Source: an uncultured Vampirovibrio sp.
GTDB lineage: Bacteria; Cyanobacteriota; Vampirovibrionia; Gastranaerophilales; Gastranaerophilaceae
Direction of reading: 5' to 3'
NCBI GenBank assembly: GCA_910583725.1
Contig: CAJTXZ010000013.1
Coordinates: 1 to 64,000, forward strand
DNA length: 64,000 nt
Made by a program: the position numbers and the translations under genes. This document shows, one piece after another, positions 16,256 to 25,084 of the stretch (the stretch's first letter is position 1; each line of letters opens with the position of its first letter). Under the pieces are notes generated by a model that did no database searches, had not been told where the DNA came from, and worked only from the letters and a program-made list of their open reading frames with translations.

Positions 16256-18010
16256 CTATTTTATGGCATTTACTCTTTCTTTTACTATATTTATAGCTTC
16301 ATCCGGAGTAATTTTTAGCAATTCTGCGTCTTTTCTTGCCTTAAACTCTACAAGGCCCTCTGTGATTGTTTTTCCGACAGTTATTCTAAACGGATAACCT
16401 ATTAAATCAGCATCTTTAAATTTTACCCCGGCTCTGTCTGCTCTGTCATCTAAAACTGCCTCTACACCGGCGTTTAAAAGCTTTTTATAGATATCTTCTG
16501 CCAGATTCATCTGGGCCTCATCATTAGTGTTTACAGGTATTACCACTGCATGATACGGTGCAATTTCAAGCGGCCAGATAATTCCGTTTTCATCGTGGTA
16601 TTTTTCAACCGCTGCGGCAGCGGTTCTTGTGACCCCAATGCCGTAGCAGCCCATAATATAGGGATGGGTTTTGCCGTTTTCATCAGTATAAAGGGCGTTC
16701 ATGGGTTTAGAATATTTTGTACCAAGCTGGAATATGTTTCCTACCTCGATTCCACGCGTTACATTAAGCTCTGAGCCGCAGTCTATGCACTTTTCGCCCT
16801 TCTTAACAAGCGAAATATCTGCAAATTCCGGCTCTCCCTTGATATCTAAATCTGTAATATCTGAGAAATTATATCCTGTAACGTGTTTATTGGGCTTATT
16901 TGCACCTATTACGAAGTTTTTCATACCCTTTGTTGAATTATCAAACAGCACGCGAACACCCTTATCTGCTGTGCCAAGGAAGCTGATAAAGCCTTTTTCA
17001 GTATCCAGATATTCTTTTATTTCATCATCAACCGCAATTCTGATTTCAAGGGCATTAACAGCGTTCATAAGTTTTGTTTCTTCAACTTCCTTATCGCCTC
17101 GAATCATAACAAGGACGGGCATATCGGGCTTATCTTCATCTGCAAATGACGCAACATATAAGACCGCCTTCAATATGCAGTTTTCTTTAATATTAAAGAA
17201 ATTACTTAATTCGTCAATTGTCCTAATATTAGGTGTATCAACGGTTTCAAGCTTGGTGAAGCCGCCGTCGGTATTTTCTTCATTTAATTTAGAAACAGCA
17301 TGGTTTGAATTTGCACTATAGCCACATTTTTCGCAGTAAAATACATCATTTTCGCCGGCACAAGTGTCTGCAAGCACCATAAATTCATGGCTTACGGAGC
17401 CGCCTATAGCGCCTGAATCAGACTGCACCATCTTTGTTTCGAGGCCGCATCTTTTGAAAATTTTTGTGTAAGCCTGCGCCATATTTTTGTATTCGGCGTT
17501 AAGGCTCTCTTCGCTTGTGTGAAAGCTGTATGCGTCCTTCATTATAAATTCTCTGCTTCTTAAAAGGCCAAACCTGGGGCGGATTTCATCCCTAAACTTA
17601 AGCTGAATGTGGTATAAATTAACGGGCAATTGTTTATAAGAGGTGAAAATGCCGTCTACCACTGATGTTATGACTTCTTCATGAGTGGGTGCGAGGCACA
17701 TTTCATTCTCATGACGGTCTTTCATGCGCATTAATTCTTTACCGTAAACCTGCCACCTACCTGATTTTTTCCATAATTCAGCCGGCTGCACAAAGGGCAT
17801 TAACAGTTCCTGCGCACCTGCAGCGTTCATTTCTTCTCTTATTATCGTTGAAACTTTGGTCAAAACCCGCTGCATCAAAGGAAGATAGCTGTATCCGCCG
17901 TTTGTTAATTTTTTTATATATCCTGCTCTTACAAGCAGTTTGTGGCTCATGGCCTCTGCATCATTTGGAAAGTCCCTCAGGGTCTGGACAAAAAGTTTAG
18001 AAGCTCTCAT
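16256..18010 (-). CDS. proS: Prolyl-tRNA synthetase
   Basis: A 584-residue class II synthetase of the bacterial type with the editing insertion domain (about 220-400). Motif 2 (FRDEIRPRFGLLRSREFIMKD) and motif 3 (GCYGIGVTR) are clear, and a C-terminal anticodon-binding domain follows. The ATG at 18010 (MRASKL) is chosen because the family begins MR-S and AAGGA lies just upstream; a TTG 12 bases earlier is possible. It charges tRNA-Pro in the cytoplasm. gatD follows on the same strand after 74 bases. The nuo operon diverges from it. Confidence 0.95.
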   Translation of the reverse strand: MRASKLFVQTLRDFPNDAEAMSHKLLVRAGYIKKLTNGGYSYLPLMQRVLTKVSTIIREEMNAAGAQELLMPFVQPAELWKKSGRWQVYGKELMRMKDRHENEMCLAPTHEEVITSVVDGIFTSYKQLPVNLYHIQLKFRDEIRPRFGLLRSREFIMKDAYSFHTSEESLNAEYKNMAQAYTKIFKRCGLETKMVQSDSGAIGGSVSHEFMVLADTCAGENDVFYCEKCGYSANSNHAVSKLNEENTDGGFTKLETVDTPNIRTIDELSNFFNIKENCILKAVLYVASFADEDKPDMPVLVMIRGDKEVEETKLMNAVNALEIRIAVDDEIKEYLDTEKGFISFLGTADKGVRVLFDNSTKGMKNFVIGANKPNKHVTGYNFSDITDLDIKGEPEFADISLVKKGEKCIDCGSELNVTRGIEVGNIFQLGTKYSKPMNALYTDENGKTHPYIMGCYGIGVTRTAAAAVEKYHDENGIIWPLEIAPYHAVVIPVNTNDEAQMNLAEDIYKKLLNAGVEAVLDDRADRAGVKFKDADLIGYPFRITVGKTITEGLVEFKARKDAELLKITPDEAINIVKERVNAIK

Positions 18011-18070
18011 AAAATCCTTCAAAATCCTATTCTTACAAGTTACAGCAATAATTATAGCACTAATTTTTAT

Positions 18071-18099
18071 TTTACAAAATTCAAAACAAATGTTATAAT
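18071..18099 (+). promoter_or_regulatory. Promoter of the nuo operon
   Basis: A -35 TTTACA (18071-18076), a spacer of exactly 17 bases, and a perfect -10 TATAAT (18094-18099). The start should fall near 18106, about 30 bases before nuoA. Confidence 0.75.
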
Positions 18100-18135
18100 T
18101 TTATGCAGTAGAATTTGGGGATTAGATGGCGGAAA

Positions 18136-18510
18136 ATGCCTGCAGATACGGCAAACACGGCCCATATGGATTTTATAGTCATATTTGGGTTTATGATATT
18201 TTCGATAATTTTTGCTCTTTTTGTTTATTTTATGAGCTTTATTTTGAGGCGCGCAACAAAAAATTCTGCCCCCGAAACTATTGATAAGCCTGAGTTTTTG
18301 CCCGACAAGGATGACGATATAGCCTTTCAGCCTGATTTTTTCAGGTATGCTCTTTATTTTCTCTTTTTTGAAGCGCTATGTGCTTTACTATTGCCTTTTG
18401 CCCTTGTAGCAAAGACTTTGGATATTTTTTTGATACTTGAAATTATGATTTTCATCCTAACTATGATTTTTGCAACTTTACAAATTTCAAAGTCAGAAAT
18501 GTTAAGATAA
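18136..18510 (+). CDS. nuoA: NADH-quinone oxidoreductase subunit A
   Basis: About 124 residues with three membrane helices (near 15-35, 73-93 and 97-117) and the NuoA-like acidic loop between helices 1 and 2. It is the first gene of an 11-gene operon and is recognised mainly by position, topology and the RYALYFLFFEAL segment. Start choice is uncertain: ATG 18136 follows the promoter and a GGCGGA stretch closely, TTG 18115 and ATG 18166 are alternatives. It forms part of the membrane-arm junction with NuoH at the quinone entry. Confidence 0.85.
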   Translation: MPADTANTAHMDFIVIFGFMIFSIIFALFVYFMSFILRRATKNSAPETIDKPEFLPDKDDDIAFQPDFFRYALYFLFFEALCALLLPFALVAKTLDIFLILEIMIFILTMIFATLQISKSEMLR

Positions 18511-18525
18511 GTTAAGAGGATAACG

Positions 18526-19074
18526 TTGAATATTATTACAAGCTCAATTAATCGCATATTAAATACTTCTGCCGCGGAAACCTTGACAGCATTGCTTTTT
18601 GGCAATTCCTGCTGTGGTGACGTATTGGCTCCTCTGTCTTTTGGGGCATTTTGCGGTGAAAAAAAATATCCTATAAAATTTACTGATTCGCCAAAACAGG
18701 CTGATGTTCTAATTTGCAGCTGTTCTGTTAACGTAAAGTCGGCTTCTATGCTGAAGAATATCTATAATCAAATGCCAAAACCCAAATATGTCATAGCTTT
18801 GGGCGCGTGTGCATGTTCAGGTGGCATCTTTTTTTGTTCATATGCCCAAAATCAAGGTATAGACAGCATTTTACCCGTGGATATATACGTGCCCGGCTGT
18901 CCTATTGCCCCTGAAGCCCTACTTGATGCAATTCAAAAATTAAAAGATAAGATAAAAGGTATTGATGCGCCTGATATTAAAATTGGTGAAAACCCGTCTA
19001 GTGACTGTGATATGACTGTATTAGCCGGCGTAAAAGATAGGAATGATGGGTCTTTAGGGGTGGTTGAAATATGA
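18526..19074 (+). CDS. nuoB: NADH-quinone oxidoreductase subunit B (N2 cluster)
   Basis: A 182-residue protein. It keeps the four cysteines of the terminal N2 [4Fe-4S] cluster: the C29-C30 pair, C95 in GAC, and C125 in VPGCP. The blocks PKQADVLIC and PVDIYVPGC are diagnostic. The usual Glu after the CC pair is Asp-like here (CCGD). A TTG start is supported by AAGAGGA five bases upstream. It is coupled to nuoC by a four-base overlap. N2 passes electrons to quinone. Confidence 0.93.
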   Translation: MNIITSSINRILNTSAAETLTALLFGNSCCGDVLAPLSFGAFCGEKKYPIKFTDSPKQADVLICSCSVNVKSASMLKNIYNQMPKPKYVIALGACACSGGIFFCSYAQNQGIDSILPVDIYVPGCPIAPEALLDAIQKLKDKIKGIDAPDIKIGENPSSDCDMTVLAGVKDRNDGSLGVVEI

Positions 19075-19460
19075 AAATCGAGGCTATACATATCATTAAG
19101 ACGTTAAATGAATTTAAAAACAAGGGCTTTATCACTCTTTTGTCCTTGATAGCAGAGGAATTGAGCACTATGGCCGATGATGCAAATTCTGAAAAAAAAT
19201 TTTTGCTTACCTACACGCTGTATAACCCCGTTCTTAGGGAGTTTAAGCAAATTGAGACTGTTGTAAATGCGGAAATACATAGTGTTTGCACGTTATTTAA
19301 AAGCGCAAACTATGACGAGAGAGAGATTTACGACCTCTTTGGCGTAAAATTCAAAAATCATCCAAATTTAGACAGAATTTTTCTTGATAAAAATTTTTCG
19401 CGACATCCTCTGGCAGCTGATGTTGAAATCGTTGAAACTCAGGCAGGAGAGGAGTTTTAG
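19071..19460 (+). CDS. nuoC: NADH-quinone oxidoreductase subunit C
   Basis: A short, 129-residue 30-kDa-subunit homologue with the conserved EREIYDLFGVKFKNHPNLDRI motif near the C-terminus. The usual proteins have 150-220 residues, so the N-terminal part is reduced. It overlaps nuoB by four bases. It is part of the peripheral arm linking NuoD and NuoB. Confidence 0.92.
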   Translation: MKIEAIHIIKTLNEFKNKGFITLLSLIAEELSTMADDANSEKKFLLTYTLYNPVLREFKQIETVVNAEIHSVCTLFKSANYDEREIYDLFGVKFKNHPNLDRIFLDKNFSRHPLAADVEIVETQAGEEF

Positions 19461-19469
19461 CCAAATATT

Positions 19470-20585
19470 ATGCAAAGAATGACAAAGGATAAAATTACAA
19501 TAAATATAGAACCCAATCATCCTCTAACACGTGATATGATTGGCTTTTCGCTAATTACAGATGGTGAAAAAATCTTAAAAGCTGCTCCAGAGCTTGGATA
19601 TAGCCATTGCTGTATAGAAAAATCCGCACAGGACAGGCCTATTTGCCAATATCTTCCTATGGTTGAAAAAATCGACTATTCTGCTTCATTTTTCTATTTG
19701 CAAGCTTTTTTTTCAGCAATAGAGAGCCTTTCAGGTATTGAACTTCCTGTATATGCCCAATATGCAAGGGTTTTGGCTATGGAACTTAACCGAATAACCG
19801 CTCATCTCTTGTTTATTGGGCGTTTTAGCGGCGCTTTACACGCGAACAATGCTGTTTTTCAGGCCTTTTATCTTCGCGATGAGGTTTTGAATATCTTAAA
19901 AAAAGTGTGTGGTGGTCAAAAACCTTGCTATTACTATGTTTTGGGGGGTATAAAGAAAAAAAATTCTGATGAAATTTTGGAGCAAATTAAAACTTTTATA
20001 CCCAAATTTACTGATAAATTCACTGTTTATGCGGATTCTATTAAAAAAAATCCTGTTTTTTCAGACAGCGCAAGAAATATAGGTATAATAGACACTCAAA
20101 ATGCGCTTGAATATTCAATTACGGGCGTAAATCTCAGGGCGAGCGGACTAAATTTGGATTTTAGAAAAGAAAAACCGTATCTTGTTTATGATAAGCTTGA
20201 ATTCCAAGTTCCTACTGCATTTGAGGGGGATTGTTATTCAAGATTGTGTCTTAGAATTGACGAAATAAAAATTGCTTTAAATCTTGTAAAACAGTGTGTT
20301 GACCGACTTTTGGCCACTTGTGGCGGCGACTGTAATCTTGGAATTAATTTAATGGATTTTTGCCCCAAAAACGGTACAGCGGTTAGCTTTACAGAGTCAC
20401 CGAGAGGCCTTGTTATGTGTCATATTGTGTCTGAGGGAGGTTCTAGATTAAAGCGCGTAAAGTGGCGTACTCCTTCCTTTTACAGTGTACAAATTCTTGA
20501 AAAGCTGCTTACAGGGCATAATTTGACAGATTTTACTGTAATTTTTAACAGTTTAGATATAATTTCATCGGAGGTGGACAGGTGA
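19470..20585 (+). CDS. nuoD: NADH-quinone oxidoreductase subunit D
   Basis: A 371-residue 49-kDa-subunit homologue that begins with NHPLTRD where typical proteins have GPQHPATHG and ends with the family's -VDR. The key quinone-site Tyr is kept (KIDYSAS), but the second His of the HP-THG motif is Arg21. The blocks LRASGLNLDFRK and WRTPSFYSVQ are kept. There are no [NiFe]-hydrogenase CxxC pairs, so it is not a hydrogenase large subunit. It overlaps nuoH (GTGA). Confidence 0.92.
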   Translation: MQRMTKDKITINIEPNHPLTRDMIGFSLITDGEKILKAAPELGYSHCCIEKSAQDRPICQYLPMVEKIDYSASFFYLQAFFSAIESLSGIELPVYAQYARVLAMELNRITAHLLFIGRFSGALHANNAVFQAFYLRDEVLNILKKVCGGQKPCYYYVLGGIKKKNSDEILEQIKTFIPKFTDKFTVYADSIKKNPVFSDSARNIGIIDTQNALEYSITGVNLRASGLNLDFRKEKPYLVYDKLEFQVPTAFEGDCYSRLCLRIDEIKIALNLVKQCVDRLLATCGGDCNLGINLMDFCPKNGTAVSFTESPRGLVMCHIVSEGGSRLKRVKWRTPSFYSVQILEKLLTGHNLTDFTVIFNSLDIISSEVDR

Positions 20586-21676
20586 TAAACGGCTCTACTA
20601 GCGGGTTATTGACATTTTCAAGCCTATATCAGGAAGTGATATCGCGTTTTTCCGGTTCAAATTTGCCTGAATGGCTTTCTGTGACGATATTTTTGGTTAT
20701 TTTATTTTTATTTACGCTTACTTTGGTTTTGTTAGCAGTATATCTTTGTGCATGTCTTGAAACGTGCATTATAACTGCATTTTTTGGCTCCGGGACTGTG
20801 TTAAAAACAAAAAAAGAAATATTCTTAAAACCGCTTCAATTTGCCGTAAAAATGCTGATTAAGGAGGATTCAAGCCCTAAAAACTGTTCAAAAATCTTGT
20901 TTTTTGGTGTTCCAATATTGCTTTTCTGCCCGTTATTATGCGCTTTTTGCCTTTTACCTTCCAATAGTAGTTTTGTTGTTATAAACCAAAATTCTTCAGC
21001 AATGCTTTTTTTGGCATTTCTTTTAATCCCTCTTGCTGCAAGGTTTTTAGCTGGTTATTCAAGCAGAAGCAAATATTTACTTAGTTGTTCTATGAGGGTG
21101 CTTCAACAGGGAATAAGTCTTTTAATCCCAATGATATTGTGCATTTTGGGGGTTTCAATTATGGCAGGCAGTTTGAATATTAATGAAATTATCCAGGCAC
21201 AAAGTACATCGGGCGGGCTTTTTGGCTGGTTTTTTATTCCCCAGATTATTGCTGCTATTGTCTTTTTTGTTTGTTGTCTTGCGTTTTTAAATCTGCCGGG
21301 TCTTTTAAATTCGCTTACTGAGCCGAATTTGGCATATAAGAGCGAGTATTCGGGCGCAAAGTTTGCAATATGTGTTTTTTGTGAATATTTGTCATTTTTT
21401 CTTACTGCGGCATTTTTTGTCTCTCTCTTTTTTGGCGGGTATCTTAGCCCGTTTGGCGCTTATATTCTGCCTAAGGATTTTGTATTTTTGGAAGAGGGCT
21501 TTTGGTTTTTTTCTAAAACGTTTCTTATGTTATTAATAATGGCGGCAGTAAAAATTATCGGCTCAAAGCTAAGCATTACAAGCTTTTTAAGGCTTTCATA
21601 TAAAATATTACTTCCATTATGCTTAATAAATCTTAATATAGCAATTTTAATACAGTATTTTTCAGGTGTAAAATAA
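20582..21676 (+). CDS. nuoH: NADH-quinone oxidoreductase subunit H
   Basis: A 364-residue protein with eight or nine membrane helices. A GTG start has GGAGG (20570-20574) seven bases before it. The E-PN-AYKSEYSGAKFA region is the NuoH hallmark lining the quinone cavity. It overlaps nuoD and touches nuoI, as in a tightly coupled operon. Several loops are less conserved than in E. coli, in step with the divergent NuoD. Confidence 0.92.
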   Translation: MINGSTSGLLTFSSLYQEVISRFSGSNLPEWLSVTIFLVILFLFTLTLVLLAVYLCACLETCIITAFFGSGTVLKTKKEIFLKPLQFAVKMLIKEDSSPKNCSKILFFGVPILLFCPLLCAFCLLPSNSSFVVINQNSSAMLFLAFLLIPLAARFLAGYSSRSKYLLSCSMRVLQQGISLLIPMILCILGVSIMAGSLNINEIIQAQSTSGGLFGWFFIPQIIAAIVFFVCCLAFLNLPGLLNSLTEPNLAYKSEYSGAKFAICVFCEYLSFFLTAAFFVSLFFGGYLSPFGAYILPKDFVFLEEGFWFFSKTFLMLLIMAAVKIIGSKLSITSFLRLSYKILLPLCLINLNIAILIQYFSGVK

Positions 21677-22161
21677 TGCAAAATAACGATATATATTCGC
21701 TTTCAGGCTTTATAAGGGTTTCTGTCTCAATAATAAAATGTATTTTTAGAGTCTTAATCAGACAATGCTCCTCGCTAAAGCCTGATAGAGGCCAAAAAGA
21801 GGAAGCGGAAGAAAAGTTAGCCAGAAAGCCTTATCTTGACTACAAGAAGTGCACAGGGTGCGGACTTTGCGTATCAGTTTGTCCTTCATTAAATGCACTT
21901 AATATTGACAATCAGTCTAAAAAGCTTGTGTCTCTTGATGTTTCCAGATGTGCATTTTGCGGCGCGTGTGCTGAAATTTGTCCAAATGGCGCATTAAATA
22001 TGACAAAAGAATACAAACTTGCAACCAATGATAAAAAGGCTTTATTATTAGAATATACAGATGAAGAAACCGCGAAACAGGAGGATACTGCGGCGGATGA
22101 CGGGCAGAAAGATGACAAAGCCCAAATTGCGGAACTTCAGGATGTTCAGACAGGGGAATAA
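21676..22161 (+). CDS. nuoI: NADH-quinone oxidoreductase subunit I (two 4Fe-4S clusters)
   Basis: A 161-residue ferredoxin-like subunit with two full motifs: C59-C62-C65-C69P and C92-C95-C98-C102P. They carry clusters N6a and N6b on the path to N2. The last 35 residues form an acidic, disordered tail (many D, E and Q) not usual for NuoI; it could be a docking site for a soluble electron donor, since the NADH module is missing. It shares a base with the nuoH stop. Confidence 0.94.
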   Translation: MQNNDIYSLSGFIRVSVSIIKCIFRVLIRQCSSLKPDRGQKEEAEEKLARKPYLDYKKCTGCGLCVSVCPSLNALNIDNQSKKLVSLDVSRCAFCGACAEICPNGALNMTKEYKLATNDKKALLLEYTDEETAKQEDTAADDGQKDDKAQIAELQDVQTGE

Positions 22162-22163
22162 AA

Positions 22164-22673
22164 ATGGAGACGTTAAATACGGTAATTTTTTATATTTTAT
22201 GCGCAATTTGCCTTGTTTCTTCTATGGTTTGTTTGTTTTGCAAAAATACTTTTAATGCTGTAATTTCTGCCGGAGTTCTTTTTTGGGCTTTTTCAGGGTT
22301 GTATTTTTTACTTGGGGCGACATTTTTTGGGAGTTTACAAATTCTTTTCTTTGGGGTTGGAATTATTGTTTTGATGATGTTTTCGCTTATGATGTCGTCT
22401 AAGAATAAGAAGGATGGGTTTTTATTTAACCTTAAAACCATTTCTGCGCCTTTAATCGCTGGAATTTTTATATTTTTAATTTTACCCTTTATTCTGTATC
22501 AGTTTGGCGGCTTTTTAACCTTGCAAAGCCATTCTATATCTAATTTTTCAGCGCTTTTGTATAAAAACAATGCCTTTAGTTTTGAATTGGCAGGTGTGCT
22601 TATTTTCTGCACCCTGATTGGAGTTATTACGATTTTAACAGCCAAAAGGATTATAAAATGCCGAATGAAATAA
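22164..22673 (+). CDS. nuoJ: NADH-quinone oxidoreductase subunit J
   Basis: A 169-residue protein with five membrane helices. The LFFGVGIIVLMMFSLMM segment is the NuoJ helix 3 pattern, although the usual Gly/Tyr and Glu details differ. It starts two bases after nuoI and overlaps nuoK. It is part of the central membrane-arm axis. Confidence 0.9.
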   Translation: METLNTVIFYILCAICLVSSMVCLFCKNTFNAVISAGVLFWAFSGLYFLLGATFFGSLQILFFGVGIIVLMMFSLMMSSKNKKDGFLFNLKTISAPLIAGIFIFLILPFILYQFGGFLTLQSHSISNFSALLYKNNAFSFELAGVLIFCTLIGVITILTAKRIIKCRMK

Positions 22674-23155
22674 TGTCTTCACTTAATTCTATAGATTGGA
22701 GTGCTCTTGCGCAGCCAGGGCTTTGCCATTATTTAATTTTAGCCCTTATTATCTTTATTTTTGGTATTATGACTATGATTTCGGGCGGAAATTTAATTAA
22801 AATTATTATCGGTCTTGAATTTATGCTGAATGCTGTGTGTTTAAACTTTGTTGCGGCAAATTCATTTATAAATTCTCTGAATTCTCCTCTTAATCAGGCT
22901 GATATAGTGTTGCCTGCGCAAAAATTGTTAACTCAGGAGGCTAATGCAAGTTCTGGTTTGAATTTTACTTTTTTAAATCCTGAGGGCCAGGTTGCGGCAC
23001 TATTTATAATGGTAATCGGAATAATCAATATTGCTGCTTGTTTTGGACTTATTTGCGCAATTTATTTTAAGAATAAAAGGATAGATACAAAAATGCTTGA
23101 CAGCCTGAAATCAAAGGAATGTCCTGAGTTTGAAGAATGCAAGGATGGGGTGTAG
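22658..23155 (+). CDS. nuoK: NADH-quinone oxidoreductase subunit K
   Basis: A 165-residue protein, longer than the usual 100, with three helices and an insertion of about 35 residues between helices 2 and 3 plus a charged C-terminal tail. The IKIIIGLEFMLNAVCLNF segment with its conserved Glu in helix 2 and the EGQVAALFIMVIGIINIA block are typical. It overlaps nuoJ by 16 bases. Confidence 0.93.
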   Translation: MPNEIMSSLNSIDWSALAQPGLCHYLILALIIFIFGIMTMISGGNLIKIIIGLEFMLNAVCLNFVAANSFINSLNSPLNQADIVLPAQKLLTQEANASSGLNFTFLNPEGQVAALFIMVIGIINIAACFGLICAIYFKNKRIDTKMLDSLKSKECPEFEECKDGV

Positions 23156-23158
23156 AGT

Positions 23159-25084
23159 ATGGATATAGCTCAAAATCTTTGGATACCGTTGTTTTTACCC
23201 TTATTGGCGGTGCTTTTTATTATAATTCCAAGTGCGTATATTTCGTTTCCTAAAAAGCGCATTACGTTTGGGTTGACACTTCTTTCGCCTGTTGTGTCGC
23301 TTATTTTGTCTTTGTTTTTTATACATTATTTGTTACATCATCCAACTGAAACACTTGAAGTAAACTTTATATTTCTGAATTCGGGCGCTTTTAAGGTTCA
23401 CATTGGCGCATTTATGGATAAAATTTCAGCTTTTGCATTCTTTGTATTTAATGTAATAGCCTTGTGCAGCGGGCTTTTTGCCTATAAATATATGCAGGAT
23501 AAGGAAGATTTTAGCAGATTTTTTATTCTGCTTAATTTGTTTGTTTTTTCAATGTCAGGGCTTATTTTAAGTGCAAATTTAATTCAATTTTATATTTTTT
23601 GGGAGCTTTGTGGTGTATTTAGCTACCTTTTAATAGGCTTTTATTATAAAAGGCCTGCTTCAGAGCTTGCTGCAAAAAAGAGCTTTTTGATTAATAAAAT
23701 CGGTGATTTTGCTTTGCTTGCGGCGGTTTTAGTATTTTCATATTTTTTAATACAAGATACTGACGCTATTTTTTATCCGCTTTTGACACTGAATGATGTG
23801 AGTACCTGGAGTCTTATGGCATATGTACAGCTTGGCGCTTTTGCCTATAGTGTTCTCTGTCTTTTAGTTGTATTTGCTGCTATGGTAAAATCTGCGCAGT
23901 TTCCTTTTCAGGTGTGGCTTGTGGATGCTATGGAGGCGCCGACCCCAGCCAATGCTTTAATCCATGGTGCTCTTATCACGAGTGCAGGTGCGTATCTAAT
24001 TATAAGGCTTTATCCTGCGCTTATACTTTCTCCTGTTGTATTAAAAACAATTGCCGTTATTGGAATTATAACCGCTATAAGCTGTGCTGTTATTGCAATT
24101 GCCCAGAATGATATTAAAAAAATACTTGCTTTTTCTACTGCATCTCAACTGGGGCTTGTATTTACGGCGCTTGGGTGCGGTGCCTACAGCGGGGCGGTTT
24201 TTCAGCTTGGAGCCCATGCGCTTGCAAAAACACTTATGTTTATTACTGCAGGAGTTATTCTTCATAAGACGCTGAATAGAAATTTGAAATTTTTGGGCGG
24301 TTTAAGAGAATATATGCCTATACTTGCTGCAGCTTGGCTTATAGGTGTATTGTCGCTTTCGGGGGTATTTTTCAGCGGTTTTTATTCTAAGGAGATGATT
24401 TTAAATCATCTTTGGGAATCAAGACAGTTTGTTTTCCTTGGTCTCAGTGCATTTGCAGTGATTTTGAACGTGATTTATCTTTTTAGAAGTTATTTTATAA
24501 TTTTTGAAGGGCATTATAAGGGCTCTTATGATTTTTCACAGGACGAGGATAAAAAATATGACGGCATTGACCGTTTTATGCTCTCTTCACTTGGTGTTTC
24601 GGCTTTGCTTACAGCTTTTTTGGGCGGGTTTATCGCTGCTGATTTTCAAAGACATATCTATATAATTAAACAGAAATTTTATCTTGTAAGACATCCCGAG
24701 CTTGAAATTTCAATATTTATTGCCTCTGTTTTAACGATATATCTTATGTGGCAAATTTACGCCGTGAGAAAGTTTAAGATTCGAAGAGTGCGTCTGATTT
24801 ATAGATTTGTGGTTTTGCAGTTTTATTTAAATAAAATATTTGAACTTCTGTATAATGTCTTCATTGGCGGTTTATCCAAGGTGGTGAGGGTTCTTGATAA
24901 GTATGTAATCGGGGGGATTTATACCCTTATTATGCAGATTGCAAGGTTTGGCGGGTATTTGATATCAAGGCTTCAAAACGGTAATTTAAATTCTTATATT
25001 TTTTATTCGTTTGTCTTTGTTGCAGCGGTGCTTTTATGTGCTGTAATGGTATATTTTAAGGGGTTATCTCAATATGGCGGTTAA
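23159..25084 (+). CDS. nuoL: NADH-quinone oxidoreductase subunit L (antiporter-like)
   Basis: A 641-residue membrane protein with about 16 helices, including the lateral helix region after residue 500. The pumping residues are kept: the helix-5 Glu in FWELCG, the helix-7 Lys in MVKSAQFPFQVW, and the His in ANALIHGAL. It is the distal pump of the membrane arm. It overlaps nuoM by 11 bases. The MEAPTPANALIHGALITSAG block differs slightly from the common PTPVSALIHAATMVTAG. Confidence 0.95.
   Translation: MDIAQNLWIPLFLPLLAVLFIIIPSAYISFPKKRITFGLTLLSPVVSLILSLFFIHYLLHHPTETLEVNFIFLNSGAFKVHIGAFMDKISAFAFFVFNVIALCSGLFAYKYMQDKEDFSRFFILLNLFVFSMSGLILSANLIQFYIFWELCGVFSYLLIGFYYKRPASELAAKKSFLINKIGDFALLAAVLVFSYFLIQDTDAIFYPLLTLNDVSTWSLMAYVQLGAFAYSVLCLLVVFAAMVKSAQFPFQVWLVDAMEAPTPANALIHGALITSAGAYLIIRLYPALILSPVVLKTIAVIGIITAISCAVIAIAQNDIKKILAFSTASQLGLVFTALGCGAYSGAVFQLGAHALAKTLMFITAGVILHKTLNRNLKFLGGLREYMPILAAAWLIGVLSLSGVFFSGFYSKEMILNHLWESRQFVFLGLSAFAVILNVIYLFRSYFIIFEGHYKGSYDFSQDEDKKYDGIDRFMLSSLGVSALLTAFLGGFIAADFQRHIYIIKQKFYLVRHPELEISIFIASVLTIYLMWQIYAVRKFKIRRVRLIYRFVVLQFYLNKIFELLYNVFIGGLSKVVRVLDKYVIGGIYTLIMQIARFGGYLISRLQNGNLNSYIFYSFVFVAAVLLCAVMVYFKGLSQYGG

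Noticed and set aside
16701..17321. Plus-strand ORF of 206 codons
   Set aside because: It lies fully antisense to proS and has the Ser/Leu/Ile-rich look of a shadow frame.
19470..20585. Group 4 [NiFe] hydrogenase large subunit instead of NuoD
   Set aside because: The two CxxC pairs that bind the nickel-iron site are missing, and the operon has the full set of Nuo membrane subunits.
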